Shown piece by piece: positions 10,041 to 19,072 of a DNA stretch of 64,000 bases (position 1 is its first letter; the number at the start of each line of letters is the position of its first letter). Below the pieces are notes generated by a model. The model was not told where the DNA came from, made no database searches, and saw nothing but the letters and a program-made list of their open reading frames with translations. Position numbers and translations under genes: made by a program. Source of the stretch: RBG-16-34-14 sp963798865 (lineage in GTDB: Bacteria; Bacteroidota; Ignavibacteria; Ignavibacteriales; Ignavibacteriaceae); NCBI GenBank assembly GCA_963798865.1, contig CAWCVZ010000022.1, positions 310,001 to 374,000 of the forward strand, in the 5' to 3' direction.

Positions 10041-11059
10041 TTAAACTTCCTCTTCAACACCTGGAATATGAACTTTTTCGAGCTCTTCCCTCTTTCCATT
10101 AATTATCTTTTCTATAATATATTCTTTTGAATCCTTGGAATGCGTAAATATTATTATTTCAGCAACAAGACCAATAGCAAATAACTGTATCCCAAAAACA
10201 ATTAGGAGTATGCTTACTAAAACTATGGGTCTGTCAGCCAAACCTACATTTAAAAACATTCTTTCATAGAAGAGATATAGGGCAAGAATCGAACCAATGC
10301 TGAAAATAATAAAGCCCGGGAACCCAAAGAAACGCAATGGTTTTTTAGTAAACTTAATCAAAAAGAAAATAGAAATGAGATCGACTATCCTTTCGGTATA
10401 ATGACCGAGGGAATATACTGAACCTGATTTATAAGTTTTGAATTGCTCAACATCCATTTCCTTAACTTTAAATCCATACTTGTTTGCCAGAAGCGGTAAA
10501 AATCTTATCTGATCTCCGTAAACATAAATATGTTCGAGAATTTCCCTTTAAAAAGTCTCACTCTGCATCCAAGGTCGTGGTAGTGCATTCCAATAAACAT
10601 ATTTACAAGGAAATGAAAAATTTTAGCCTGAGCCCTTAGAAACACGTTATCTTTTTTACGCGCTCTGTTTGCAATTACCATATCGGAATTATTAAAAGAT
10701 CTAATAATTCTGGAAATCTCTTTATCAGATATTTGCTGTGATGCCGGAAGGGTTAATATCAAGCGACCGGAAGCTTCCTCGAAAGCAATATTTAAAGCAG
10801 AAGCATCTCCAAACCATTTTGATAGCTTAACTATCTTTATGTTTTCACCTTTATTCTGTAGTTTCTGCAGCTCACCAAGAAGATTATCAGATTCATCATC
10901 GGTTACATAAATAAATTCAGAAATTAAACCGGCTTCTTCAATCCTATTCTTATAGACAGTAAAAAGTGATTGCACATCATCCCTTTTTTGCATGCTGGAA
11001 ACTGTTATAATAACTGAAAGATCTATCTTATTGGTCATCATATTTTTCTCCGGTAACAA
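10041..11059 (-). CDS. Degenerate family-2 glycosyltransferase (DPM/ArnC-like) without DxD, one frameshift
   Basis: Same architecture as the gene upstream: GT2 Rossmann-like domain followed by two C-terminal membrane segments (around IIFSIGSILALYLF and PIVLVSILLIVFG). The frame from 11059 breaks near 10545-10555 (one extra base in AAAGGGAAATT); the second part continues as EILEHIYVYGDQIRF into the frame ending at 10041. The nucleotide-binding loop DDGSTD of the partner is replaced by DDESDN and the catalytic DGD by LPASQQI (residues 104-110), so it probably cannot transfer sugar by the usual mechanism. It begins 8 bases after the stop of the canonical GT2, so the two are co-transcribed; a helper or pseudoenzyme role is an inference. 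Confidence 0.75.
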
Positions 11060-11067
11060 TCCTAAAT

Positions 11068-11991
11068 TTATTTTTTAAATCGAAGTAACTTTTCAATTTT
11101 AATATCTCCGTTTTTATAAATCATTTCACTTATAATTCCCATAAAAATTAAGAACATACTTAATGAAGCAAACAGCAGGCTGCTGCCCATTGTTGTTATT
11201 AGAGAATACCCGGGAATCAAAATAATCTTAATCAGTCCAAAAATAAAAATCCCTAAAGAAATTATTCCAAAGATAATTGCAAAAATTCCGAATCCGTATA
11301 ATGGCAGATTAAAGAATGCAAAAATTATTTTCAGTGCAATCATATCAATCAAAACTTTATAAATCCTTGAAAGGCCATACTTAGATTTACCAAATTTTCT
11401 TTCATGATGCTGAACTTTTATTTGTGCAAACTTTGCACCCGACAAAGCAGTGATTACGGGCATTAACCTGTGCATCTCTGAATACATTGGAAATTTTTTT
11501 ACAATCTCACCCCTGTAAGCTCTTATTGCACAACCATTATCTTTAACAGGAACACCTGTAACTTTAGTTATTAACCAGTTGGCTATTTTTGAAGGAATCT
11601 TTCTTGAAATTAAATAATCCTTCCTGTTATGTCTCCATCCAAGCACGATATCATTACCTTCATTTATTTTCTTAATCATCATATCCATATCAGAAGGATC
11701 ATTTTGAAGGTCTCCATCCATAGTTATTACAACTCTGCCTTTCGCTTCCTGGAACCCTGCATGCAAACCGGTTGTCTGCCCATAATTTCTTTTCAGCTTA
11801 ATTAGCTTCAGCTTCTCATCTTTTTCAGCAAGATGCAATGCATTGATAAATGTATTATCTGTGCTTCCATCATCCACCAAAATTATTTCATAATCAAGAT
11901 TCAAAGGATCGGCAGCATTTTTTAATGCCTGGTATAAAGGTAATACTGATGCCTCTTCATTCATTACGGGAATAATTATCGAAAGATCCAA
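11068..11991 (-). CDS. Family-2 glycosyltransferase, polyprenyl-phosphate type (DPM1/ArnC/GtrB-like)
   Basis: 307 residues. The nucleotide-sugar loop VDDGSTD is at residues 39-45 and the metal-binding DGD of MDGDLQND at 92-94; an NxGxxxG-like RNYGQTTG precedes it, and two transmembrane helices (about 230-255 and 265-290) end the protein. This layout is that of enzymes moving a sugar from a nucleotide donor to undecaprenyl phosphate at the inner membrane. The acceptor and sugar cannot be read from sequence. First gene of a two-gene unit with the degenerate GT2 downstream. Confidence 0.88.
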   Translation of the reverse strand: MDLSIIIPVMNEEASVLPLYQALKNAADPLNLDYEIILVDDGSTDNTFINALHLAEKDEKLKLIKLKRNYGQTTGLHAGFQEAKGRVVITMDGDLQNDPSDMDMMIKKINEGNDIVLGWRHNRKDYLISRKIPSKIANWLITKVTGVPVKDNGCAIRAYRGEIVKKFPMYSEMHRLMPVITALSGAKFAQIKVQHHERKFGKSKYGLSRIYKVLIDMIALKIIFAFFNLPLYGFGIFAIIFGIISLGIFIFGLIKIILIPGYSLITTMGSSLLFASLSMFLIFMGIISEMIYKNGDIKIEKLLRFKK

Positions 11992-12307
11992 TTTGTGCTG
12001 TTTAATTTTTATTTAAATGTTATTGAATATTATTCAATTATAAAATTTGAAAATTCGGGTTAATATTCTATCAATGATACACATATCGTGCCGCCGGAAT
12101 TATATTCTTATAAAGAAGTTTTAAATAAAGCCCGCTTTTATTTTGTATCAAACCTTGACAAAACAAATATTAACTAACTTAATTTGAGATAATTACCGAT
12201 AATAAATTCAATTTCAGATCACCCCAATTCTTTTAAGCGCTATAAAAAAATATAGTCAAACTTTTTCAAGTTTGACTATAAAAATGTTAAATAAGCAACT
12301 ATATAAA
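11992..12307. other. Intergenic stretch with terminator, no gene seen
   Basis: About 316 A/T-rich bases between two minus-strand units. It must hold the GT2 pair promoter near 12.0-12.1 kb and contains the terminator at 12244-12280; nothing else is recognisable. Confidence 0.5.
12244..12280 (-). terminator. Terminator of the T9SS island
   Basis: Stem TATAGTCAAACTT / AAGTTTGACTATA followed on the minus strand by TTTTTTTAT, 27 bases past the stop at 12308. Confidence 0.85.
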
Positions 12308-13711
12308 TTATTTTACAAGAAGCATCTTTCTTGTTTGGACATATTTTCCGGCTTCAATACGGTAAATATAGAAACCACTGGGAAGGTCGGAAGCATTAAA
12401 CTCAACTGAGTGTACACCTGCTTCTTTATGTTCATTAACCAAGGTTTTTATTTCCTGCCCTAGAATATTTGATACAGTAAGTTTAACGTTACTTGCTTCC
12501 GGAAGATTAAAGCTTATCGTTGTGGTTGGGTTAAAGGGATTCGGATAATTCTGCACCAGTTCAAATTCATTTATAGAAGAAAGATTGACATCAGCAGTAT
12601 TGAAATACTCAAACCTGCCGTCATTATCAATTTGTTTTAGCCGGTATGAATATTTACCAGGTTTTACATCCTTATCAATGAAAGAATAATCTTTTGGAGA
12701 GTTGCTATTTCCGTTTCCCTGTATAAAAGTTAGCTTCTGCCATTGTGAGTTATGATTATTATTTTCTTTCCTTTCAATATCAAACCCATAGTTGTTAACT
12801 TCAGTTTGAGTTCTCCATTTCAATTGCACATTTGAGCCAATAACATTTGCAGTAAAGGAAGAAAGCTCAACGGGCATTTCTATATTAGGTATTGTATCGG
12901 TATAAGAAATATTATCTATATAAATGTTTGCTGGAGATGTTGGTGGTGCTGGGCTTGACCCAACAAAAGCAAAAGCATTAATAATATTGTAACGTCAGGA
13001 AAGTTTCCATTAACAAGATCGTCACCCTTCAATATTCCCATTAATCCATAAATCCCATGTATCTGATGCTATTGAATAGGGCGTTGAGGAATAAGTATAA
13101 TCAATACTTGAATGCACTGTTATTACAATAAATATCAATTGTATAATTCGTATTTCTGAAAATATCCAGTCCATAATCATTCCATGCTCCAGATCCTCCT
13201 TTCTCGAGTAATCATATTTAATCAGGAGTCTACTGTATCAATAAGTCCAATCCAAGCCTGCAAACACATCTGTGCCAGCTGCATCGTCCATCCCCGCCAG
13301 TTCCATTGTAGACTCCATTACTAGAGATATCAGAACCTATATATAAAGAAAAATTACCTGTGGATGTCCCGGAAAACCGAACATCAAATCTTATTGTAAA
13401 AATTTGTCGTGGGTTAGCAAAATCATAAATTGAAAATTTATTTATCGAACCATCTGAGGTTGCTTCAAATCTTAAAGAAACTACCGGAACCAAATCCAAT
13501 AGGTGATCCATCAAGATAAGCAGAGCCATCAGTTCCTATTTTTATTCTGGCTATTCCGGAAGTTGGAAGCGGAAGAAAACTAATACTTGAACTATTATTT
13601 GTTTTAAAACTACTGGTGCTAGCACCAAAATCATAAATCCAAGGTTGTGCCTTTAATTAAAGATGGATAAGATAAAAATAGTAATCTGAGTAAGTAAATT
13701 ATTTTTTTCAT
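12308..13711 (-). pseudogene. Secreted T9SS protein, broken by several frameshifts
   Basis: An ATG at 13711 opens a signal-like peptide (MKKIIYLLRLLFLS), but the frame shifts right after it. Continuous homologous-looking segments appear in turn in different frames: AQPWIYDFGASTSSF, INKFSIYDFANPRQIFTIRF, YSSTPYSIASDTWDLW, and NIYIDNISYTDTIP, then an intact 189-residue end from 12877 with FN3-like and T9SS type A domains (QNYPNPFNP, KMLLVK). I recognise this N-terminal pattern as a common secreted Ignavibacteria family of unknown function, from memory only. At least four indels are needed to restore it, far more than in its neighbours, so either true decay or a poor stretch of sequence. Confidence 0.7.
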
Positions 13712-13843
13712 TTTAATACTCATCTTTAATTAAAATTTGACCAAAAAATATATGTTCAATTTTCATACCTGCTAAATATAATAAGAAACTTATGAAATTG
13801 TTCTCATTTTAATTCTTTTTATAAAAATTACTTTTTTTTACCC

Positions 13844-14938
13844 TTATTTTACGAGTAACATTTTTTCAGTTTGAGAAAAATTATCGGAGGTTAATCTGTA
13901 AATGTAAGTCCCACTCGCAATATCGTCCGCCGTAAAAGTAACTTCATGAAATCCCGCTTCCAGTTCTCCATCAATAAGAGTTTCAATTAATTGTCCAAGT
14001 ATATTATAAACATCAAGCCTTACTTTTGTCCTGAAAGGTACAGCAAATTTAATTTTTGTAGCTGGGTTAAAAGGATTTGGATAATTGTGGAATAGTTCAA
14101 ATTTATCCGGTACTACCATAACACTAACTTCATCAGAGTAGGAAAATTTACCATCATTATCTATTTGTTTAAGTCTGTAAGTAAATTGAGGACCGCCTAT
14201 AAGATTTTTATCTATATAAGAATAATTTTTTGTTGAGTTGCTGTTTCCATGACCCTCTGCAAATCCAATTTTCTTCCATTCGCTATTATCTGACTTTCTT
14301 TCAATATCAAACCCAAGATTATTAATTTCTGTCATTGTTTTCCATTTAAGCTCAACTGATGAGCCATTAGCTTTTGCTATAAAAGAGGAAAGTTCAACGG
14401 GGAGAGGCAAATTTGTTAATCCTGATGGTATAGAAACTTCACTTCCAGTAAGGGTTACATCATTATTATCAGAAACAAAATAAATAGGATTACCACTATA
14501 CCAATTTATTGTAGACTGAGCATCTATCATATCGTATACAATCATTACAGTTACTACCACAGTCCACCCACTTGAACTAATAGTACCTCTTGTACCGCTG
14601 TTGAAAGTATAGACATACCTAATTCTTCCATCAGATAAGCTATAATCCTCTGTTGTGTTATAAGAAGCTAAAGGAAAATTGTGATTTGAAAAAGTAACAT
14701 CATTTACGGACAGAATTTGTGCCTTAAGATTGGCGTCTACCTGAAAAGCGTCCTGAAAAGTATTGATTTGCACATCGCTAGTTGTAGACATAGATTCAAC
14801 ATTAATAATAAGAGTAGCTCTGCCTGGAGAAGGACTGTCATAGGTATTGCTAACTAGAGTTAAGCGAGTATCTACTGCAGCATAAACATTCATTATTGTA
14901 AGCAAAAACAATATTGTAGCAGAATTTCTTTTTTTCAT
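13844..14938 (-). CDS. Secreted T9SS protein with N-terminal beta-sandwich (cohesin-like?) domain
   Basis: 364 residues, intact. Signal peptide MKKRNSATILFLLTIMNVYA, then about 150 residues predicted all-beta (TLIINVESMS, RIRYVYTFNSG, WTVVVTVMIVYD), an FN3-like module starting LPVELSSF, and a T9SS type A sorting domain (HNYPNPFNP, KMLLVK). The beta region resembles the carrier domains found at the front of T9SS proteins and is loosely cohesin-like; that assignment is inference. It starts 24 bases after the stop of the dockerin-tailed esterase gene, so the two are probably made together. Confidence 0.75.
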   Translation of the reverse strand: MKKRNSATILFLLTIMNVYAAVDTRLTLVSNTYDSPSPGRATLIINVESMSTTSDVQINTFQDAFQVDANLKAQILSVNDVTFSNHNFPLASYNTTEDYSLSDGRIRYVYTFNSGTRGTISSSGWTVVVTVMIVYDMIDAQSTINWYSGNPIYFVSDNNDVTLTGSEVSIPSGLTNLPLPVELSSFIAKANGSSVELKWKTMTEINNLGFDIERKSDNSEWKKIGFAEGHGNSNSTKNYSYIDKNLIGGPQFTYRLKQIDNDGKFSYSDEVSVMVVPDKFELFHNYPNPFNPATKIKFAVPFRTKVRLDVYNILGQLIETLIDGELEAGFHEVTFTADDIASGTYIYRLTSDNFSQTEKMLLVK

Positions 14939-14962
14939 AAAATTTACTTTAATATAAGGCTT

Positions 14963-17362
14963 TTAACGAATAGAAGCTTCCATCCCTTGATTTAATTTAT
15001 AAATAGTATAATCTTCTGAATACGCTCCTCCGTCTAAGTTATAGTCTTCCTGAATATATCCTTCATTTCCCTGAGATATACGATACAAAGTGTAATCCTC
15101 AGCGTATATTCCGCCATCTGTATTGCCATCACCTGCGATCATTCCCCATACACCAGATTCAATTTCCTTCGCACCATTAGTTCCATAATAGCTCGTATCT
15201 GAAGTTGTAAAATCATAGTTCAAAATATTATTAGAAAGAGAAACTGAATTTGCGGACATAACTGCAAGGTGATTCCTATGTCTGATGACAACATAATAAT
15301 TTCCAAATAAAATTCCACTAAAATTTACAGGACTAACTCCATCTATATCAACAATATCGCCGTTACTCTTAATGAAAGCGGCACGTCTCGCTACAGTAGA
15401 AGCAGAATCAGTCCCGCTTCGCAATTCTATTAAAACCCAATCTACAACTCCGGCAGGTATAGTTGTTACACTTTCAATCCCACTGTAATTCCAGGGGGCG
15501 ATATTGTACGGCTGAGATGTAGCACTTGTTTGTAAATATCCACCGTAGTTCAAAGCAGTGGTCATTGTATCACCCCCGGCATAAGGTCCTTGCAAGAACA
15601 CTTTGGCAGAAACCTGCAATGGTTTTGTTGTAAAACTCCAGACATCCGAAAAACTTCCCAAATCTCCCGAACTGACATCTAAAGGTTGAATTCTCCAATA
15701 ATAAGTTGTTGAAGAAAGAAACCCATTGCCGCTATTAACATCCGAATTGTTAAGTATTTTATATCTATTTGTTATACCGCTTGTGTTATAAACAAGTTGG
15801 TTAAAGCCCATGTCTGTTGAAACCTGAACCCTATATGAAACCGCATGTTGTGTAATACCCCAAGCCAATGTATCAGGTATAGTTTGAATGGTAGAAGTAT
15901 TTAATGGAGTTATCGGCAAAGGTTTATCAGTAAAATAACCATCCAAAGCATTTAACCAAATATTCGCAATCTTATCATACCCAGTTTGATATGGATGAAG
16001 AAATGTTAGTCCAGAATCATAATATATATCTGTCCCGGGAACCTGATTACCAGCAGAAGGAGGAGTTATTCCTGAATCAGGATAAATAAGTGAATCCTGC
16101 ATATTTACCATAATTAATCTATCGTCATTATTTACTACTCTGTTAACTGCCATTGTAATCAAGTCATTATTATATTGTTTAGTCCGGGTTGCTTGCGTAC
16201 CATTAACACCTTCATTATCATTATCATCTAAAATAACTTTTGCAAGAATTACTACTGTACTATCAGATTGATCATCAATATGAGTTAAAACAGTATTTAC
16301 GTTATTTGCTATTTCATTAGGTGTTTTACTTGTATATTCTATATCATTTGTACCCACATGAAGCAAAACGATATTTGTTGGAAATCTGGAAAACAAAGGT
16401 GTTATACCAAAACCGGTTTTTATCCCAAGAATGGCACTATCAACATCAAGAGTTTCCCATCCGTTATACGCCTCAGTATTTGAATCATTATATGTATAAC
16501 TACCTCCATATGGCCAATCATTTTCTCCAACAAAATCTACATCGGGATATGTTGAAGAAGTTTTTAATGCATCAAAAAGTAATCCTCTATATCCACTATG
16601 GTCAGGACTTCCGGTAAAACCTTTTGTAATAGAATCTCCCAAAGGCATTATTCTGAGAGTAGGATTAAAGCCCTGAATTGCAATAGTGTTGGATGCCCAT
16701 CGCCTTGTAGAATCAAGGGTAAATGTGCCTGGGTCTTGTGAAATAGTATCAATTAATCTTTGTGCCGTCATCATCCTTGCATTATTAATACCTTTACCGC
16801 CAGTATAACCAAAGGTTAAATTATCGTAATTGAAAGGAGCAGTTCCTGTTTCACTTCCTTCCGAATGTGAAGCAACAATCCATAAAGTTTTCTTTGATCC
16901 CCACGACGGTGTAAGAAGAGGTGGATTTGGGATATTGCTAGTTCCAGTTGCAACAGTGCTGACAAATTCGGGAATACCTTGATATGTCCCTGCTTGAATA
17001 CGATATGAAGTATGAGCACTACGTTCAGTTCCACCAGTTACATTAATTGAAGCCCCTTCTGAACCATCTGCAATTTTATACCACATTCTGCGAATTCTAT
17101 TAACACTTGAACTAGTATAAAGTTGAGTAAATCCGGTTGGCGTAGATGGTGCAGTACCAGAAGCATTCTCATCCGTCCAGAAAATTAGTAGTAAGTCTCC
17201 ACTCTGAATTCCGGAAGGAAGAGCTATTGTATGCGTAGTTCCTGTTTGAGTAGTTTTTGCACTACTATTTGTTGAGGCAACAACAGGGAATATTTGAGCT
17301 TCCGTTATTGAACCTAAAATAAATATGAACCCAATACAAAAGGTTGTAATTATTTGAAACAA
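14963..17362 (-). CDS. Secreted SGNH/GDSL esterase with adhesin-like and dockerin-like C-terminal domains
   Basis: 799 residues. After a hydrophobic leader comes a beta-rich domain (about 25-230), then an SGNH hydrolase: block I MPLGDSITKGF (Ser about 244), block III GTND and block V LHPYQTGY with the catalytic His, resembling carbohydrate esterases. An FN3-like module, a domain with VDWVLIELR and YYVVIRHRNHLAVMS shared with the gene at 42293, and two EF-hand-like repeats (GDGNTDGGIYAEDY, EDYNLDGGAYSEDY; calcium ligands at positions 1, 3, 5 and 12) follow. Unlike its neighbours it has no T9SS sorting domain. The frame has no ATG before the signal peptide; TTG at 17362 is the best start. Confidence 0.8.
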   Translation of the reverse strand: MFQIITTFCIGFIFILGSITEAQIFPVVASTNSSAKTTQTGTTHTIALPSGIQSGDLLLIFWTDENASGTAPSTPTGFTQLYTSSSVNRIRRMWYKIADGSEGASINVTGGTERSAHTSYRIQAGTYQGIPEFVSTVATGTSNIPNPPLLTPSWGSKKTLWIVASHSEGSETGTAPFNYDNLTFGYTGGKGINNARMMTAQRLIDTISQDPGTFTLDSTRRWASNTIAIQGFNPTLRIMPLGDSITKGFTGSPDHSGYRGLLFDALKTSSTYPDVDFVGENDWPYGGSYTYNDSNTEAYNGWETLDVDSAILGIKTGFGITPLFSRFPTNIVLLHVGTNDIEYTSKTPNEIANNVNTVLTHIDDQSDSTVVILAKVILDDNDNEGVNGTQATRTKQYNNDLITMAVNRVVNNDDRLIMVNMQDSLIYPDSGITPPSAGNQVPGTDIYYDSGLTFLHPYQTGYDKIANIWLNALDGYFTDKPLPITPLNTSTIQTIPDTLAWGITQHAVSYRVQVSTDMGFNQLVYNTSGITNRYKILNNSDVNSGNGFLSSTTYYWRIQPLDVSSGDLGSFSDVWSFTTKPLQVSAKVFLQGPYAGGDTMTTALNYGGYLQTSATSQPYNIAPWNYSGIESVTTIPAGVVDWVLIELRSGTDSASTVARRAAFIKSNGDIVDIDGVSPVNFSGILFGNYYVVIRHRNHLAVMSANSVSLSNNILNYDFTTSDTSYYGTNGAKEIESGVWGMIAGDGNTDGGIYAEDYTLYRISQGNEGYIQEDYNLDGGAYSEDYTIYKLNQGMEASIR

Positions 17363-17628
17363 TATTCTAATTGTGCGCCTCTGATGTATAATTATTCGTA
17401 TATATTCTTAACAAAAAATTATATGTGTTAATATTAAAAGACACTTTCATTGCGTAAGAATAATAATAAATCGAATTTTATACCATAGAGAATAAGCGAA
17501 AAATCAACTGGATTTGAAACTATATGCGAAGATATATAAAAATATACGAAAAAACTGAGACATAAATTATGCTTACAGTTTAATTCTTAATCAATAATTC
17601 TTAAAAAAAATTAAAATCCGATTAAGAT

Positions 17629-19006
17629 CTATTTAAGCAAAAGCATTTTCTTTCTTATTGAACCTGAAATATTCCCAACGAATATTAATTCACAAAAATA
17701 AATCCCGCTGGCAACATTTTTCTCGTCGTAGTTTTTTCCATCCCATAAAACTTTATAACTACCAGGTTGGAGAAATTTATTTTCCAGCGATTTTATTTTT
17801 TCACCATTTAAATCATAAATATTTAATCATGATATTTCCGCATTCAGATATAGAGAATTGAATATAAGTTAGAGGATTAAACGGGTTCGGATAATTCTGT
17901 TCAAGAGTAAACTTATCAGGAATATTTTGTTTTGATTCAACATCAGAAGGATTTTGAACAAGGGTTGCTTTAACAATATTAAATCTATCAAGGTATGATT
18001 CTGAAGAAAAAACTACCCAGAATGTTTTTCCATCTTCACTTATCCATTTGATTGGAATATGATATCCAAGTGATTCTCCTAAATCTCCAAAACCACCCCA
18101 ATTATCATAATATGCCACTGTTGACCATGAGCCCCACGGTTCAGTTGCAACAAAAACCCCAAGCCTTGCTACTGATGATGAAATACTCGACCCCGAAGGT
18201 AAATGACTAACCATGAGTATATAAAGCTGAATACCAGGATTATAAATTACCGCCGGAACTCCTCCTATCCCATTAATATCATCTGTGAAGACTGGCATCC
18301 GCTCATTTACATTATTTGACCACTGTGCATTTTGATTACCATCTAATCCGGTGAAAAATTCATATCCATTCCTATTTAACAATTGATCTTTGTGAACTCG
18401 CATTAAATAAATACTATTTTCATTTCTTCCTCTTGATGCTGATTCGTACCCATAACTATAAACATATTCATCTCTGCAATTCTCATTATCTTTCCCAAAG
18501 TTCAAGAATGAATAAGGATAAAATCCATCTGTACTAGAAAAATACCAATCACTTTGACTCCACTTTGCCCCAAGATCTGACGACCACGCAAGCTTAAAGT
18601 CTGGTATAGTGTTCTGAGTATTTATCCACCCATATAATGTACCATCTACAGAAATTATTGAATGACATTTTCCCTCAAAAGATGCAGGGTTTTGACCATT
18701 ATATCCACCCCATATATTATAAGGGTCTAAATTATCGGGTGTGCCTTCAATTCTTGCAAAACCTAATGATACCCGGCCTAAAGTATCATTACCCCCAAAT
18801 CCACCGCCATCTCCCCACGATGTATAAATATTATCATCAGTTCCCCAGGTTATAGGCCATAAATCACTTCCAGGCGCAGTATGATAATAGGTATCCCAAT
18901 CCCAATTTATACTATTATATTTTGTGCTTTGAGGATATGGAATATTTTGACTAAAGATTAAGGAATGTGCAACTAAAAACAATAATATGAGAATAATTAC
19001 TTTCAT
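17629..19006 (-). CDS. Secreted DUF4185-type protein with T9SS domain, short duplicate copy, one frameshift
   Basis: Signal peptide MKVIILILLFLVAHSLIFS and a DUF4185-like five-bladed propeller domain (WPITWGTDDNIYTSWGDGG, GRVSLGFARIEG), then directly a T9SS sorting domain with QNYPNPFNP. One missing or extra base near 17825 ends the frame at 17813; the other frame continues NIYDLNGEKIKSLENK ... KKMLLLK to a TAG at 17629-17631. The first ~350 residues are almost identical to the gene at 19073-21511, but the cupredoxin-like and Trp-rich modules of that gene are absent and the sorting domain is a different version. Substrate unknown; DUF4185 is related to glycosidase-like propellers. Confidence 0.8.
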
Positions 19007-19053
19007 ATTTTACAACTTTCGGATTAAGATAAAGTATATTTTAGGAAAAAATA
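17958..19053 (-). repeat. Tandem duplicate of ~1.1 kb, copy 1 (other copy 20463-21559)
   Basis: Covers the leader and DUF4185 domain plus about 50 bases of upstream DNA. The two copies differ at only a handful of bases that I could find (for example CTTTGCC versus CGTTGCC near 18568/21071, GCAGGG versus GCCGGG near 18689/21190), which indicates a recent event. Confidence 0.9.
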
Positions 19054-19072
19054 ATGGCTTATTCGAACTATC

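Noticed and set aside
9764..10099. 111-residue minus-strand open frame
   Set aside because: It runs across the tRNA-Pro gene and two terminators; no protein-like signal. It is a shadow.
18637..18855. 72-residue plus-strand frame repeated at 21142-21360
   Set aside because: Antisense shadow of the duplicated DUF4185 domain, conserved only because the duplication is recent.
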